Source: Castellaniella defragrans_A
GTDB lineage: Bacteria > Pseudomonadota > Gammaproteobacteria > Burkholderiales > Burkholderiaceae_B
Assembly (NCBI RefSeq): GCF_040394755.1
Contig: NZ_JBEBRQ010000001.1
Length of the DNA stretch: 64,000 nucleotides
Reading direction: 5' to 3' (one strand)
Under the pieces are notes generated by a model, which saw nothing but the letters and a program-made list of their open reading frames with translations, searched no databases and had not been told where the DNA came from. Shown here in pieces: positions 44,001-51,867 of the stretch (position 1 is the first letter of the stretch; each line of letters opens with the position of its first letter). A program made the translations under genes and the position numbers.

Positions 44001-44899
44001 TGCGCTCTCCCAGGCTCCTGGCCTATGCCTGTCTGGCCGGCAGCATGTTCATCGTCGGTTCGTACGTCGCGCTCAGCAAGCCGCTGGCCGCCGTCTTTCC
44101 GGTCTTTCTGCTGGGATGGCTGCGCTTTGGCATCGGCGGGGTCGCGATGCTGCGCTGGCTGCGCAAGCCCGCCGCCGAGCCCCGGCTGGATCGGCGCACC
44201 CGCCTGCTGATTTTCCTCGAAGCGTTCCTCGGCAGTTTCCTGTTCACCATTTGCATGGTGCTGGGCGTCAGCCGCAGCGGCGCGGTGGCCGCGGGCGTCA
44301 TCCTGTCGGCCATTCCGGCGGCGGTTGCATTGCTCAGCCGCGCGGTGCTGCGCGAGGACGTCCGCCCGGCCACCTGGGTCTCGGTGGTTTGCGGGGTAGC
44401 GGGCATCGCCTTGCTGGCCTGGGCGCGCTCCGGCGCCGGGGACGGGGCTGTCAATCCCGATCGCTGGCTGGGTTACGCCTTGTTGTTCGGCGCCGTGCTT
44501 TGCGAGGCCTCGTACGTGGTGATCGGCAAACGGCTCACCGTCACGCTTTCCCCCAAGCGGATCAGCGCCATGGTCAACCTCTGGGGGTTCGTGCTGATGC
44601 TGCCGCCGGGCCTGGCGATCGCCTGGTCCTTCGACTTCGGCGCGGTCGGTGCGCCGATCTGGGGACTGCTGGTGTTCTACGGTCTGGCGGCCAGCGTCTG
44701 GACGGTGTGGCTGTGGATGACGGGCCTGCGTCAGGTGCCGGCCGCGCGCGCCGGCATTTTCACGGTGATGCTGCCCATCGGCGCGGCGACGACCGGCATC
44801 GTGCTGCTGAATGAGCCTTTCAGCGGCTTGCAGGCGCTGGCCTTCGGGATTGCGCTGCTCGGGCTGCTGCTGGCGGCCTGGCCGGGGTGGGGCGGTTGA
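43997..44899 (+). CDS. EamA/DMT-family exporter, second of the pair
   Basis: A 300-residue protein with ten predicted membrane segments (YACLAGSMFIVGSYVALSKP; FLGSFLFTICMVLGVSRSGA; AGIFTVMLPIGAATTGIVLL; FGIALLGLLLAAWP). It starts at 43997 in an ATGATG; the second ATG at 44000 is equally possible. It overlaps the first DMT gene by 4 bp. The two proteins differ clearly in sequence, so this is not a recent duplication. Confidence 0.87.
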   Translation: MMRSPRLLAYACLAGSMFIVGSYVALSKPLAAVFPVFLLGWLRFGIGGVAMLRWLRKPAAEPRLDRRTRLLIFLEAFLGSFLFTICMVLGVSRSGAVAAGVILSAIPAAVALLSRAVLREDVRPATWVSVVCGVAGIALLAWARSGAGDGAVNPDRWLGYALLFGAVLCEASYVVIGKRLTVTLSPKRISAMVNLWGFVLMLPPGLAIAWSFDFGAVGAPIWGLLVFYGLAASVWTVWLWMTGLRQVPAARAGIFTVMLPIGAATTGIVLLNEPFSGLQALAFGIALLGLLLAAWPGWGG

Positions 44900-44910
44900 A
44901 CCGGGGCGGC

Positions 44911-45048
44911 TCAATCCTCGGCGAACCGGATAGTCTTGATGATTTCAAGAAAAGTGCCATAGCTGAAGCCGGCACTCGGACTTTCGCCTGCACCCAGTAC
45001 TGTCACTGATCGTCCTGCTTCACCGGTGTGTCGCGCGAGACAGGCATC
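44911..45048 (-). pseudogene. Possible C-terminal gene remnant
   Basis: The minus strand contains an open frame ending in TGA at 44911 that reads RHTGEAGRSVTVLGAGESP, then SAGFSYGTFLEIIKTIRFAE. Its composition looks like protein, but it has no start or upstream continuation beyond about 45050. It may be the tail of a gene interrupted when the adjacent AT-rich gene arrived. No family was recognised and chance is possible. Confidence 0.3.
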
Positions 45049-45087
45049 CCGAGGACTCGATGGCGTGTTCGAGGCGTCGGTGTGGAA

Positions 45088-45903
45088 CTAATGTGGGCAA
45101 GCCAATCCGTCAATGCTTTTGCACTCCAGCCAGCCACTAATGGGTTTCCCCTTTGAATTGAAATACTTGAATTGTACTAATCTACGATTATTGTTATTTG
45201 CTTGAACGATGACATGGTCCCCAGCGACGAGATAAGACTTCATCTTGCTGGCGTCTGTGTCATCGCTGTAAATATAGGATTTCTGTGAAAGAGTCGCATG
45301 CTTCCATGTGGTGTCTGGACTGCGCTCCACTATTGGGATATCTCCCTTGCAGATAATTTTCTCGCCTGTTTCTGGTGATGGAGTGCCTTCGATGCTTTGT
45401 ATTGGAAAGACTGCATTCAAGGCGGAGACACTTGGGTCGTAAAATTCAGAAATCACCGATTCAAGGTCTGTCGAAAATACGATTCTGTAATAGTCTCTTT
45501 GCTGAATGTCTCCATATTTTCCAGGGCCTAGTTGTATTACCAGGTCAATTGAACGCCCTCCGCAGCCATGGCTATTCAGTGCGAATAGCCTTTCGGCATG
45601 TTGAAAGGTGGCACCATCAACGGCATGCGTTATCTTCACTTCTCCTGATATTTCGCCTTTGATCATTGTTCCAGAATAAGATCCAGGATGATTGAGGGTA
45701 AATCTATATTTATCCTTTTCGACCGTCATGGGGTTATCAGGGTCTTCTCGCATAAAAATCTCAGCGCCAGTTGGTAGGTCTATGCAAGGGGAGGCGCTTG
45801 AGGGTATGGCAATCAAGGATATAAAGGCCATTTTTGAAATATTTATTATCCTGACGAGATTGGATTTCTCGCCAATCCCATGATGGCGTGCTTGATTATT
45901 CAT
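45088..45903 (-). CDS. Secreted hypothetical protein with a C-terminal SH3-like segment
   Basis: A 271-residue protein from ATG 45903 (MNNQARHHGIGEKSNLVRII) with AAGGA about 9-10 bp upstream. A hydrophobic stretch (KMAFISLIAIPSSAS) followed by SPCIDLPTGAEIF looks like an N-terminal signal with a long leader. The middle has no recognised domain; it contains four further cysteines. Residues about 225-265 (KSYLVAGDHVIVQANNNNRR, FKYFNSKGKPISGWLECKS) resemble a bacterial SH3 domain. Base composition is strikingly AT-rich beside recJ, which points to transfer. An envelope role is a guess. Confidence 0.7.
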   Translation of the reverse strand: MNNQARHHGIGEKSNLVRIINISKMAFISLIAIPSSASPCIDLPTGAEIFMREDPDNPMTVEKDKYRFTLNHPGSYSGTMIKGEISGEVKITHAVDGATFQHAERLFALNSHGCGGRSIDLVIQLGPGKYGDIQQRDYYRIVFSTDLESVISEFYDPSVSALNAVFPIQSIEGTPSPETGEKIICKGDIPIVERSPDTTWKHATLSQKSYIYSDDTDASKMKSYLVAGDHVIVQANNNNRRLVQFKYFNSKGKPISGWLECKSIDGLACPH

Positions 45904-45959
45904 TGGAAGGCATCCTTGATTTTTCCATGCAAAGCCTGATCCTTGGCGTGAGCAAAAAA

Positions 45960-47669
45960 CTATCCCGCCCCCGCCGCATACTCGATCAATAACTGCGCCT
46001 CGACGCGTCCGCCCCATTCGTTGCGGTCGAGGCGGTAGACCGCCTCGATGTGTTCGGGCAGAGGGTCGGCGCGGTTGAACCAGATGGCGTCGATGCGCTG
46101 CGCGCCGCGTTCGAGATAGAGCTTCAGGTGCTTGTCCTTGAGCAGGCGCTGGTGGATGACGCGGAAGGTGTCGTGGAACACCGGCGCGGGAAATCCCGCG
46201 CCCCAGACCTGGGCTTGCAGCATGGCGGCGACCTCGGCGTTCAGGTAGCCGGATTCCAGGGAGCCGTCGGTGTCGATGCGAGGCTCGAAGGTGTCCTGGC
46301 CGCTGAGCAGACGCACGGCCTGATCGAAGTGCTCGACGAAGTCCGGGTAGGCGCCGGCGCGCAGTGTCAGGCCGGCGGCCATGGCGTGTCCGCCGAACTT
46401 GACGATGGCTTCGGGCAGGCGCTTGGAGACCAGATCCAGCACGTCGCGCAGGTGCACTTCGGGGATCGAGCGGCCCGAGCCGCGCAGTTCGTCGCCGCCG
46501 GCGGGCGCGAAGGCCAGGGCGGGGCGGCCGTAGGTTTCCTTCAGGCGCGAGGCGACCAGGCCGATGACGCCCTGGTGCCAGCCCTGCTGGTAGACGCAAA
46601 CGCTGGCGGCGCGCGCCTGCGCCTCGGCATCGATGCTGGCGATGGCCTGCTCGCGCATGGCCGATTCCAGTTCGCGGCGCTTGCTGTTCATGCTTTCCAG
46701 TTCGCGGGCGAGGTCCATGGCGCGGCCCTCGTCGTCCTCGATCAGGCAGCGGATTCCCAGGCTCATGTCGGCGAGGCGGCCGGCGGCATTGATGCGCGGG
46801 CCGAGGAAAAATCCGAGGTCCTGGGCGCTGGCCTTGCGCGCCTCGCGGCCCGAGATGGCGAACAGGGCGCGGACGCCGGCCTGCATCCGGCCTTCGCGGA
46901 TGCGCTTGAGCCCCTGGGCGACCAGCAGGCGGTTGTTGGCGTCCAGCCGCACGACGTCGGCCACCGTGCCCAGCGCCAGCAGGTCGGCGAGCTGCTCCAG
47001 CCGCGGGCCGGCGTCGGCGGACAGTACGCCGCGCTCGCGCAGCACCGCGCGCAGCGCCAGCAGCAGGTAAAACATCACGCCCACGCCGGCGAGATTTTTC
47101 GAGGGAAAATCGCAGCCGGGCTGGTTGGGATTGACGATGGCGAGGGCATCGGGCAGGGTGTCCGCGGGCAGGTGGTGGTCGGTCACGATCACCGCCATGC
47201 CGGCGGCGTGCGCCGCAGCCACGCCCTCGATGCTGGCGATGCCGTTGTCCACGGTCACCAGGAGGTCGGGCTTGCCGCCCGGATGCGCGCAGGCCAGCTC
47301 GACCACGGCTGGCGACAGTCCGTAGCCGGTCTCGAAGCGATTGGGCACCAGGAAATCGACGTCCGCGCCCATGGCGCGCAGGCCCCGGATCGCGACCGCG
47401 CAGGCGGTGGCGCCGTCGCAGTCGTAGTCCGCCACGATCAGGATGCGGTCGCCGCGCGCGATCGCATCGGCCAGCAGCTGTGCCGCGTGCCGCACGTGCG
47501 TGAGGCGGGCCGGCGGGATCATGGCGCCCCAGCCCGCGTCGACCGTCGTCGGATCGTCCAGGCCGCGCGCCGCCCAGAGCCGCGCCATCAGGGGGTGGGC
47601 GCCCTGGCGGATGAAAGTCTCGACGAGCGCCGGGTCGGCGCGGCGCGCCTGGATCAGGGGTTCGACCAC
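45960..47669 (-). CDS. recJ: Single-stranded-DNA-specific 5'-3' exonuclease RecJ
   Basis: Manganese-dependent exonuclease of RecF-pathway recombination and mismatch repair. The 569-residue protein has the DHH-family motifs VADYDCDGATACAV, LVTVDNGIA and VIVTDHHLPAD, plus the DHHA1 motif VKFGGHAMAAGLTL and the core LGTVADVVRLDANNR. The GTG at 47669 (MVEPLIQARRADPALVETF) is chosen because GGAG lies just upstream; it overlaps the preceding gene by 16 bp. Longer upstream reading is that gene in another frame. Confidence 0.95.
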   Translation of the reverse strand: MVEPLIQARRADPALVETFIRQGAHPLMARLWAARGLDDPTTVDAGWGAMIPPARLTHVRHAAQLLADAIARGDRILIVADYDCDGATACAVAIRGLRAMGADVDFLVPNRFETGYGLSPAVVELACAHPGGKPDLLVTVDNGIASIEGVAAAHAAGMAVIVTDHHLPADTLPDALAIVNPNQPGCDFPSKNLAGVGVMFYLLLALRAVLRERGVLSADAGPRLEQLADLLALGTVADVVRLDANNRLLVAQGLKRIREGRMQAGVRALFAISGREARKASAQDLGFFLGPRINAAGRLADMSLGIRCLIEDDEGRAMDLARELESMNSKRRELESAMREQAIASIDAEAQARAASVCVYQQGWHQGVIGLVASRLKETYGRPALAFAPAGGDELRGSGRSIPEVHLRDVLDLVSKRLPEAIVKFGGHAMAAGLTLRAGAYPDFVEHFDQAVRLLSGQDTFEPRIDTDGSLESGYLNAEVAAMLQAQVWGAGFPAPVFHDTFRVIHQRLLKDKHLKLYLERGAQRIDAIWFNRADPLPEHIEAVYRLDRNEWGGRVEAQLLIEYAAGAG

Positions 47670-48571
47670 CAGGATCTCCAGTTTTCTTTGTTCAGGCGCG
47701 CGAGCCAGCCGGTGCGCGCGGTGAGGATGACGATGCGCTTCCGGCCGGTCAGCACCAGCGTGGGCCGCTGTCCCGCGCGCGGGGCGAAGACCTTGGTTTC
47801 CAGTGTTTCCAGGGCGGCGAGCCAGTTGCCCCAATCCTGGGCCAGGGCCGCAGCGTACAGGGCGTCATGAATCCGGGTGTCGTCCGGGAGGGGCCGCGAG
47901 AGCTGGCTGGCGCGTGCGCCGCCGTACAGCCAGAGGCTGTTGACGGGCGCCTGGCCGGTGTGCGCGCGCGCCTGGTTGACTGGGTGTTCGTGCCACAGCA
48001 TCTGCAAGGTATTGACCAGGCGCCGCCAGGGGCGGGCCGCGTCCTCCTGGGGCCACCAGTCGTTGACCGAGCTGGCCGCGACCAGGGCCGGGCTGGCGCA
48101 GGGCAGGGCGCCGGCCCCGGGCCAGCGCACGCGCCATTGCTGCGGCGTGTCGTAGTCCGCCGTGATCCCGGCATCCTCGAACGCGGTACGCGCCGATTCG
48201 AACAGGGCCTGCGCCTGCGCGTCGGTGATGTCGAGACGATCGGCCGTCAGCAGCGCCGCGCCGTCGCGCGAGGGGGCCATGTGGATGAGCTCGGCCAGCC
48301 AGACGGGTTCATCGTCCGTGAGGCGGCCCGATGCGCGCAACGGCCCCAGTCCTGCGCTAAGATGCTGGGTTTGTGCCGCTTGAAAGCCGCGCGCCTCGAG
48401 TAACCAGTGTTCCAGCGGGGTGCAGCGGGTGTCGGCGGCATGGCTGGGCAGGATTTCGGCGCGTGCGCGCTCGAACCAGCGCGCCAGGGTGGGCGCGGTC
48501 TGTGCCAGGCGCGAGGCCAGTTCAGTCGCCGCGCCGGGGTCGGGCAGCGCACCGGGGAGTACGATGTGCAT
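47654..48571 (-). CDS. Conserved hypothetical protein, RpfE/phosphoglycerate-mutase-like, upstream of recJ
   Basis: A 305-residue soluble protein. WLLEARGF, LAELIHMAPSRDGAALL, VNDWWPQEDAARPWRRLVNT and the WLYGGAR element resemble proteins called RpfE-type or 2,3-bisphosphoglycerate-independent mutase-like in betaproteobacteria. These often sit next to recJ. I do not see a metal site that would prove phosphoglycerate mutase activity, so function is left open. The ATG at 48571 faces lolC, and its 3' end overlaps recJ by 16 bp. Confidence 0.65.
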   Translation of the reverse strand: MHIVLPGALPDPGAATELASRLAQTAPTLARWFERARAEILPSHAADTRCTPLEHWLLEARGFQAAQTQHLSAGLGPLRASGRLTDDEPVWLAELIHMAPSRDGAALLTADRLDITDAQAQALFESARTAFEDAGITADYDTPQQWRVRWPGAGALPCASPALVAASSVNDWWPQEDAARPWRRLVNTLQMLWHEHPVNQARAHTGQAPVNSLWLYGGARASQLSRPLPDDTRIHDALYAAALAQDWGNWLAALETLETKVFAPRAGQRPTLVLTGRKRIVILTARTGWLARLNKENWRSWWSNP

Positions 48572-48608
48572 TCTGGAATTGTAGAGTCAATCGGGTATGC
48601 CGATAAAA

Positions 48609-49880
48609 ATGTCATATGAATGGTGGATCGGCGCGCGCTATGCCGGGTTGTCGCGGGGCGGGCGGGGCGGACGCCGCGGCGACCGTTTCGTGTCCTTCGT
48701 CGCGGGCAGCTCGATGGCCGGCATCGCCCTGGGCGTGGCCGCGCTGATCATCGTGCTGTCGGTGATGAACGGATTCCAGACCCAGGTCCGTGACCGGATG
48801 CTGTCGGTCCTGCCGCACATCGAATTGTATGTGCCGGGCGCCGACCATCAGCAGGTCCTCGAAAACTGGCAGGCATTGGCGCGCCGCGCCGAGGCCAATC
48901 CCGAGGTCCGTGGCGCGGCTCCCTTCGTGGCGGCGCAGGGGATGCTCGCGCTCGGGCAGGCGCTCTCCGGCGTGCAGATCCGCGGCATCGATCCCGCCAT
49001 CGAGCCGCACGTGTCGGACCTGGGCGGGCAGATCGTCATGGGGGCCCTCGACAGTCTTGCGCCGGGCGCATTCAACATCATCGTCGGCACCCAGCTCGCC
49101 CAGATGCTCGACCTGGACGTGGGTAGCACGGTGTTGGTGCTTGCGCCGCAGGGTTCGATCTCGCCAGCGGGGTTCTCGCCGCGCATGCGCCGGTTCACCG
49201 TGTCGGGTATTTTTTCCACCGGCTACTACGAATATGATGCGTCGCTGGCCTTTATCGACGTTCAGGATGCGGCGCGGGTGTTCCGCGACAGCGGCGTGGC
49301 TGGCGTGCGTTTGCGCATCGCCGATATGCAGCGCGCGCCTCAGGTCGCCCATGCGCTGCTCGGCAGCCTGCCTCCGGGCACGCGCGCGCAGGACTGGACC
49401 CAGAACAACCGCACCTGGTTTGCCGCCGTCAAGACCGAGAAACGGATGATGTTTCTCATCCTCGCCCTGATCGTGGCCGTGGCGGCGTTCAATCTGCTGT
49501 CCTCGCTGGTCATGGCCGTCAAGGACAAGCGCTCGGACATCGCCATCCTGCGCACGCTGGGGTCCACGCCGCGTGAGATCGCGCGGATCTTCCTGGTGCA
49601 GGGGGCCCTGATCGGCGTGGCGGGGACCGCGGCCGGTGTGCTGCTGGGCACGCTGATCGCCTACAACATCGACGTCATCGTGCCGTTCATCGAACGGCTG
49701 TTCGATGTGCAGTTCCTGCCGCAGCAGATCTACTTCATCAGCGAACTGCCCTCCAATCCGCAAATGAGCGATATCGTCACCATCGGCGCGACTTCCCTGG
49801 TGCTGTCGCTGCTGGCCACTCTGTATCCCAGCTGGCGCGCCTCGCGCCTGCAGCCTGCGCAGGTGTTGCGTCATGACTGA
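48609..49880 (+). CDS. lolC: Lipoprotein-releasing ABC transporter permease (LolC/LolE type)
   Basis: Inner-membrane subunit of the complex that extracts outer-membrane lipoproteins and passes them to LolA. The 423-residue protein has four membrane segments flanking a large periplasmic domain: GIALGVAALIIVLSVMNGFQ near the start, then EKRMMFLILALIVAVAAFNL, GALIGVAGTAAGVLLGTLIA and LSLLATLYPSWRASRLQPAQ at the end. The ATG at 48609 (MSYEWWIGARYAGL) is the family-like start; an ATG at 48597 is in frame. Only one such permease gene precedes lolD, so a single LolF-type protein is likely. Confidence 0.92.
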   Translation: MSYEWWIGARYAGLSRGGRGGRRGDRFVSFVAGSSMAGIALGVAALIIVLSVMNGFQTQVRDRMLSVLPHIELYVPGADHQQVLENWQALARRAEANPEVRGAAPFVAAQGMLALGQALSGVQIRGIDPAIEPHVSDLGGQIVMGALDSLAPGAFNIIVGTQLAQMLDLDVGSTVLVLAPQGSISPAGFSPRMRRFTVSGIFSTGYYEYDASLAFIDVQDAARVFRDSGVAGVRLRIADMQRAPQVAHALLGSLPPGTRAQDWTQNNRTWFAAVKTEKRMMFLILALIVAVAAFNLLSSLVMAVKDKRSDIAILRTLGSTPREIARIFLVQGALIGVAGTAAGVLLGTLIAYNIDVIVPFIERLFDVQFLPQQIYFISELPSNPQMSDIVTIGATSLVLSLLATLYPSWRASRLQPAQVLRHD

Positions 49881-50598
49881 GTCTTTCAACGATCCGGCGC
49901 CGGTTCGCGCCGCTGCCGCGGGCACGCCGGTGCTGATGGCGCGGGACATCGCCAAGACCTACGACGAAGGCGCGGAACGGGTCGAGGTGCTGCGCGGCGT
50001 CAGCCTGCATGTCGACCGCCACGAGATGGTGGCTATCATCGGCGCCTCGGGTTCGGGCAAGAGCACATTGCTGCACGTGCTGGGCCTGCTGGACCTGCCC
50101 GATGCCGGGCGGATCGTCATCGAGGGACGCGACACCGCCGGCCTGTCCGAGAGCGAGCGCAGCCGGATGCGCAACCAGTATCTGGGATTCGTCTACCAGT
50201 TCCATCACCTGCTGCCGGAATTCACGGCGCTGGACAATGTCGCCATGCCCCTGATCGTGCGCCGCGGATCCAGGGCACAGGCTCGGGAGCAGGCGCGCGC
50301 CATGCTCGAGCAGGTCGGTCTGGCGGCGCGCATCCACCATTTCCCCGGCCAGTTGTCGGGCGGCGAACGGCAGCGCGTCGCCCTGGCGCGGGCTCTGGTC
50401 ACTCGTCCGGCCTGTGTCCTGGCCGACGAGCCCACGGGCAACCTGGACCGCAATACCGCCGATTCCATGTTCGCGTTGTTGCGGGACATCAATCGCACAC
50501 TGGGGACCGCCTTCATCATCGTGACCCATGATCCAGCGCTCGCCGCTCTGGCGCACCGCCGCCTGTCCATGGACAAGGGACGGTTGGCGGACGCTTGA
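49873..50598 (+). CDS. lolD: Lipoprotein-releasing ABC transporter ATPase
   Basis: ATPase of the Lol complex. The 241-residue protein shows Walker A IIGASGSGKSTLLHVLGLLD, the Q-loop VYQFHHLLPEFTALDNVAMP (the FHHLLPEF sequence is characteristic of LolD), signature LSGGERQRVALARALV, Walker B VLADEPTGNLD and FIIVTHDPALA. It overlaps the permease gene by 8 bp. Confidence 0.95.
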   Translation: MTESFNDPAPVRAAAAGTPVLMARDIAKTYDEGAERVEVLRGVSLHVDRHEMVAIIGASGSGKSTLLHVLGLLDLPDAGRIVIEGRDTAGLSESERSRMRNQYLGFVYQFHHLLPEFTALDNVAMPLIVRRGSRAQAREQARAMLEQVGLAARIHHFPGQLSGGERQRVALARALVTRPACVLADEPTGNLDRNTADSMFALLRDINRTLGTAFIIVTHDPALAALAHRRLSMDKGRLADA

Positions 50599-50642
50599 CG
50601 GGCTACCCGCGCCGCAGCGGGCCACCCCATGAGAGGAATGCC

Positions 50643-51446
50643 ATGCTGATCGATACGCATTGCCACCTCGATGCCGCAGAATTCGATGCTGACCGCGAGC
50701 AGGTGATCGCCCGCGCGCAGGCGGCCGGGGTGGGCGGGATCGTCATCCCCGCCGTTGCTTGCGGGAATTTCCAGGCGGTGCGCGATCTGGCGCATCGCAT
50801 CGCGGGCGGGACCTACGCCCTGGGCATCCATCCGCTGGCGGTGCCGCAGGCCCGGGATGCGGACCTGGAGGTTCTCGCCCTCACGGTCGAGCGGGCGCTG
50901 GGCGATCCGCGCTTCGTGGCGATCGGCGAGATCGGCCTGGATTTCTTTGTGCCTGCTTTATGTGAGCCGGCCGTGCGGGCGCGCCAGGTGCATTTCTATC
51001 AGGCGCAGCTCGATCTCGCGCAGCAGCATGGTTTGCCTGTGCTGCTGCACGTGCGCCGGTCGCAGGATGTTTTGCTCAAGCATCTGCGGCGGCGCCCGCC
51101 GATCGGCGGCATCGCGCATGCCTTCAACGGCAGTTTCCAGCAGGCTGGTCAGTTCATCGATCAGGGGTTCGCCCTGGGGTTCGGCGGCGCCATGACTTTC
51201 GAGCGCGCCTTGCAGATCCGCCGTCTGGCGGCGCAACTGCCCGCCGATGCGCTGGTCCTGGAGACCGATGCGCCCGATATCCCGCCCGCATGGCTGGGAT
51301 GCCGGTCCGGCGATCCGCCTCGCAATGAGCCGGCCGAGGTCGCCGGGATTGCCCGTGTCCTGGGGGTATTGCGGGATATGGCGCCGGAGGACGTGATTGC
51401 CGCCTGCTATCGGAATGCCTGCCGGGTATTACCGCGATTGGTTTGA
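50643..51446 (+). CDS. TatD-family metal-dependent hydrolase/deoxyribonuclease
   Basis: A 267-residue TIM-barrel protein with the family motifs MLIDTHCHLD at the start, ALGIHPLAV, FVAIGEIGLDFF, LPVLLHVRRSQDVLLKHL, GGIAHAFNGSFQQA and LVLETDAPDIPPAW. Members show DNase activity linked to repair and quality control. The ATG at 50643 has GAGAGGA about 5 bp upstream. It follows lolD by 44 bp. The sub-type (YcfH, YjjV or TatD) cannot be settled by eye. Confidence 0.92.
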   Translation: MLIDTHCHLDAAEFDADREQVIARAQAAGVGGIVIPAVACGNFQAVRDLAHRIAGGTYALGIHPLAVPQARDADLEVLALTVERALGDPRFVAIGEIGLDFFVPALCEPAVRARQVHFYQAQLDLAQQHGLPVLLHVRRSQDVLLKHLRRRPPIGGIAHAFNGSFQQAGQFIDQGFALGFGGAMTFERALQIRRLAAQLPADALVLETDAPDIPPAWLGCRSGDPPRNEPAEVAGIARVLGVLRDMAPEDVIAACYRNACRVLPRLV

Positions 51447-51564
51447 TAATCATAGATGTCTTTTAATATTGAAAGCTATCTATGATGAGCTATGCTGTAG
51501 CGGTGCTCTTGTAAATTTGATAATATAAGTTATCTTATCAATTGATTTGATATCTATGATTAGC
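51447..51564 (+). promoter_or_regulatory. AT-rich control region of hipBA with repeated motifs
   Basis: TATCTATGATGAGC (51477-51490) is repeated as TATCTATGATTAGC (51551-51564), and the second copy contains the hipB start codon. A reverse copy of the core, ATCATAGAT, lies near 51449-51457. In addition TTGATAA (51517-51523) and TTATCAA (51535-51541) form a dyad, with GATAA/TTATC nested inside. Such palindromes and repeats fit HipB autorepression sites. The composition differs sharply from the flanking genes. Confidence 0.55.
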
Positions 51565-51867
51565 AATCTCTTGGGAAATCTGGCAGCGGCGCGGCGCGGC
51601 CTGGGCCTGAACCAGGCACAGCTCGCGGATCGGGCTGGCCTGAGCCGCATGGCGGTTCAGAAAGCAGAATCCGGCATGACGGACCCGCGGCTGTCGACGC
51701 TGGAGGTCATGGCGCGCGCGCTGGGCATGGAGCTGATGCTCGTGCCTGCCGCGATCCGCCCGGATCTCGAGCAGTTCATCCAGTCCGGCGGCCGCGTGCT
51801 GGGCCAGCCGCCCGGAGTGGGGGCACCGGGTTCGGTGGTCGATGCGGTGCTCGGCCGGGACGGGTGA
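51556..51867 (+). CDS. hipB: HipB-type antitoxin, Xre-family DNA-binding protein
   Basis: A 103-residue helix-turn-helix protein (LAAARRGLGLNQAQLADRAG, SRMAVQKAESG, STLEVMARALGMELML) with a flexible Gly/Pro-rich tail. It should bind its own promoter and neutralise the HipA kinase encoded directly downstream. The ATG at 51556 falls within a repeated operator-like motif. The stop shares a base with the hipA ATG (TGATG). Confidence 0.88.
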   Translation: MISNLLGNLAAARRGLGLNQAQLADRAGLSRMAVQKAESGMTDPRLSTLEVMARALGMELMLVPAAIRPDLEQFIQSGGRVLGQPPGVGAPGSVVDAVLGRDG

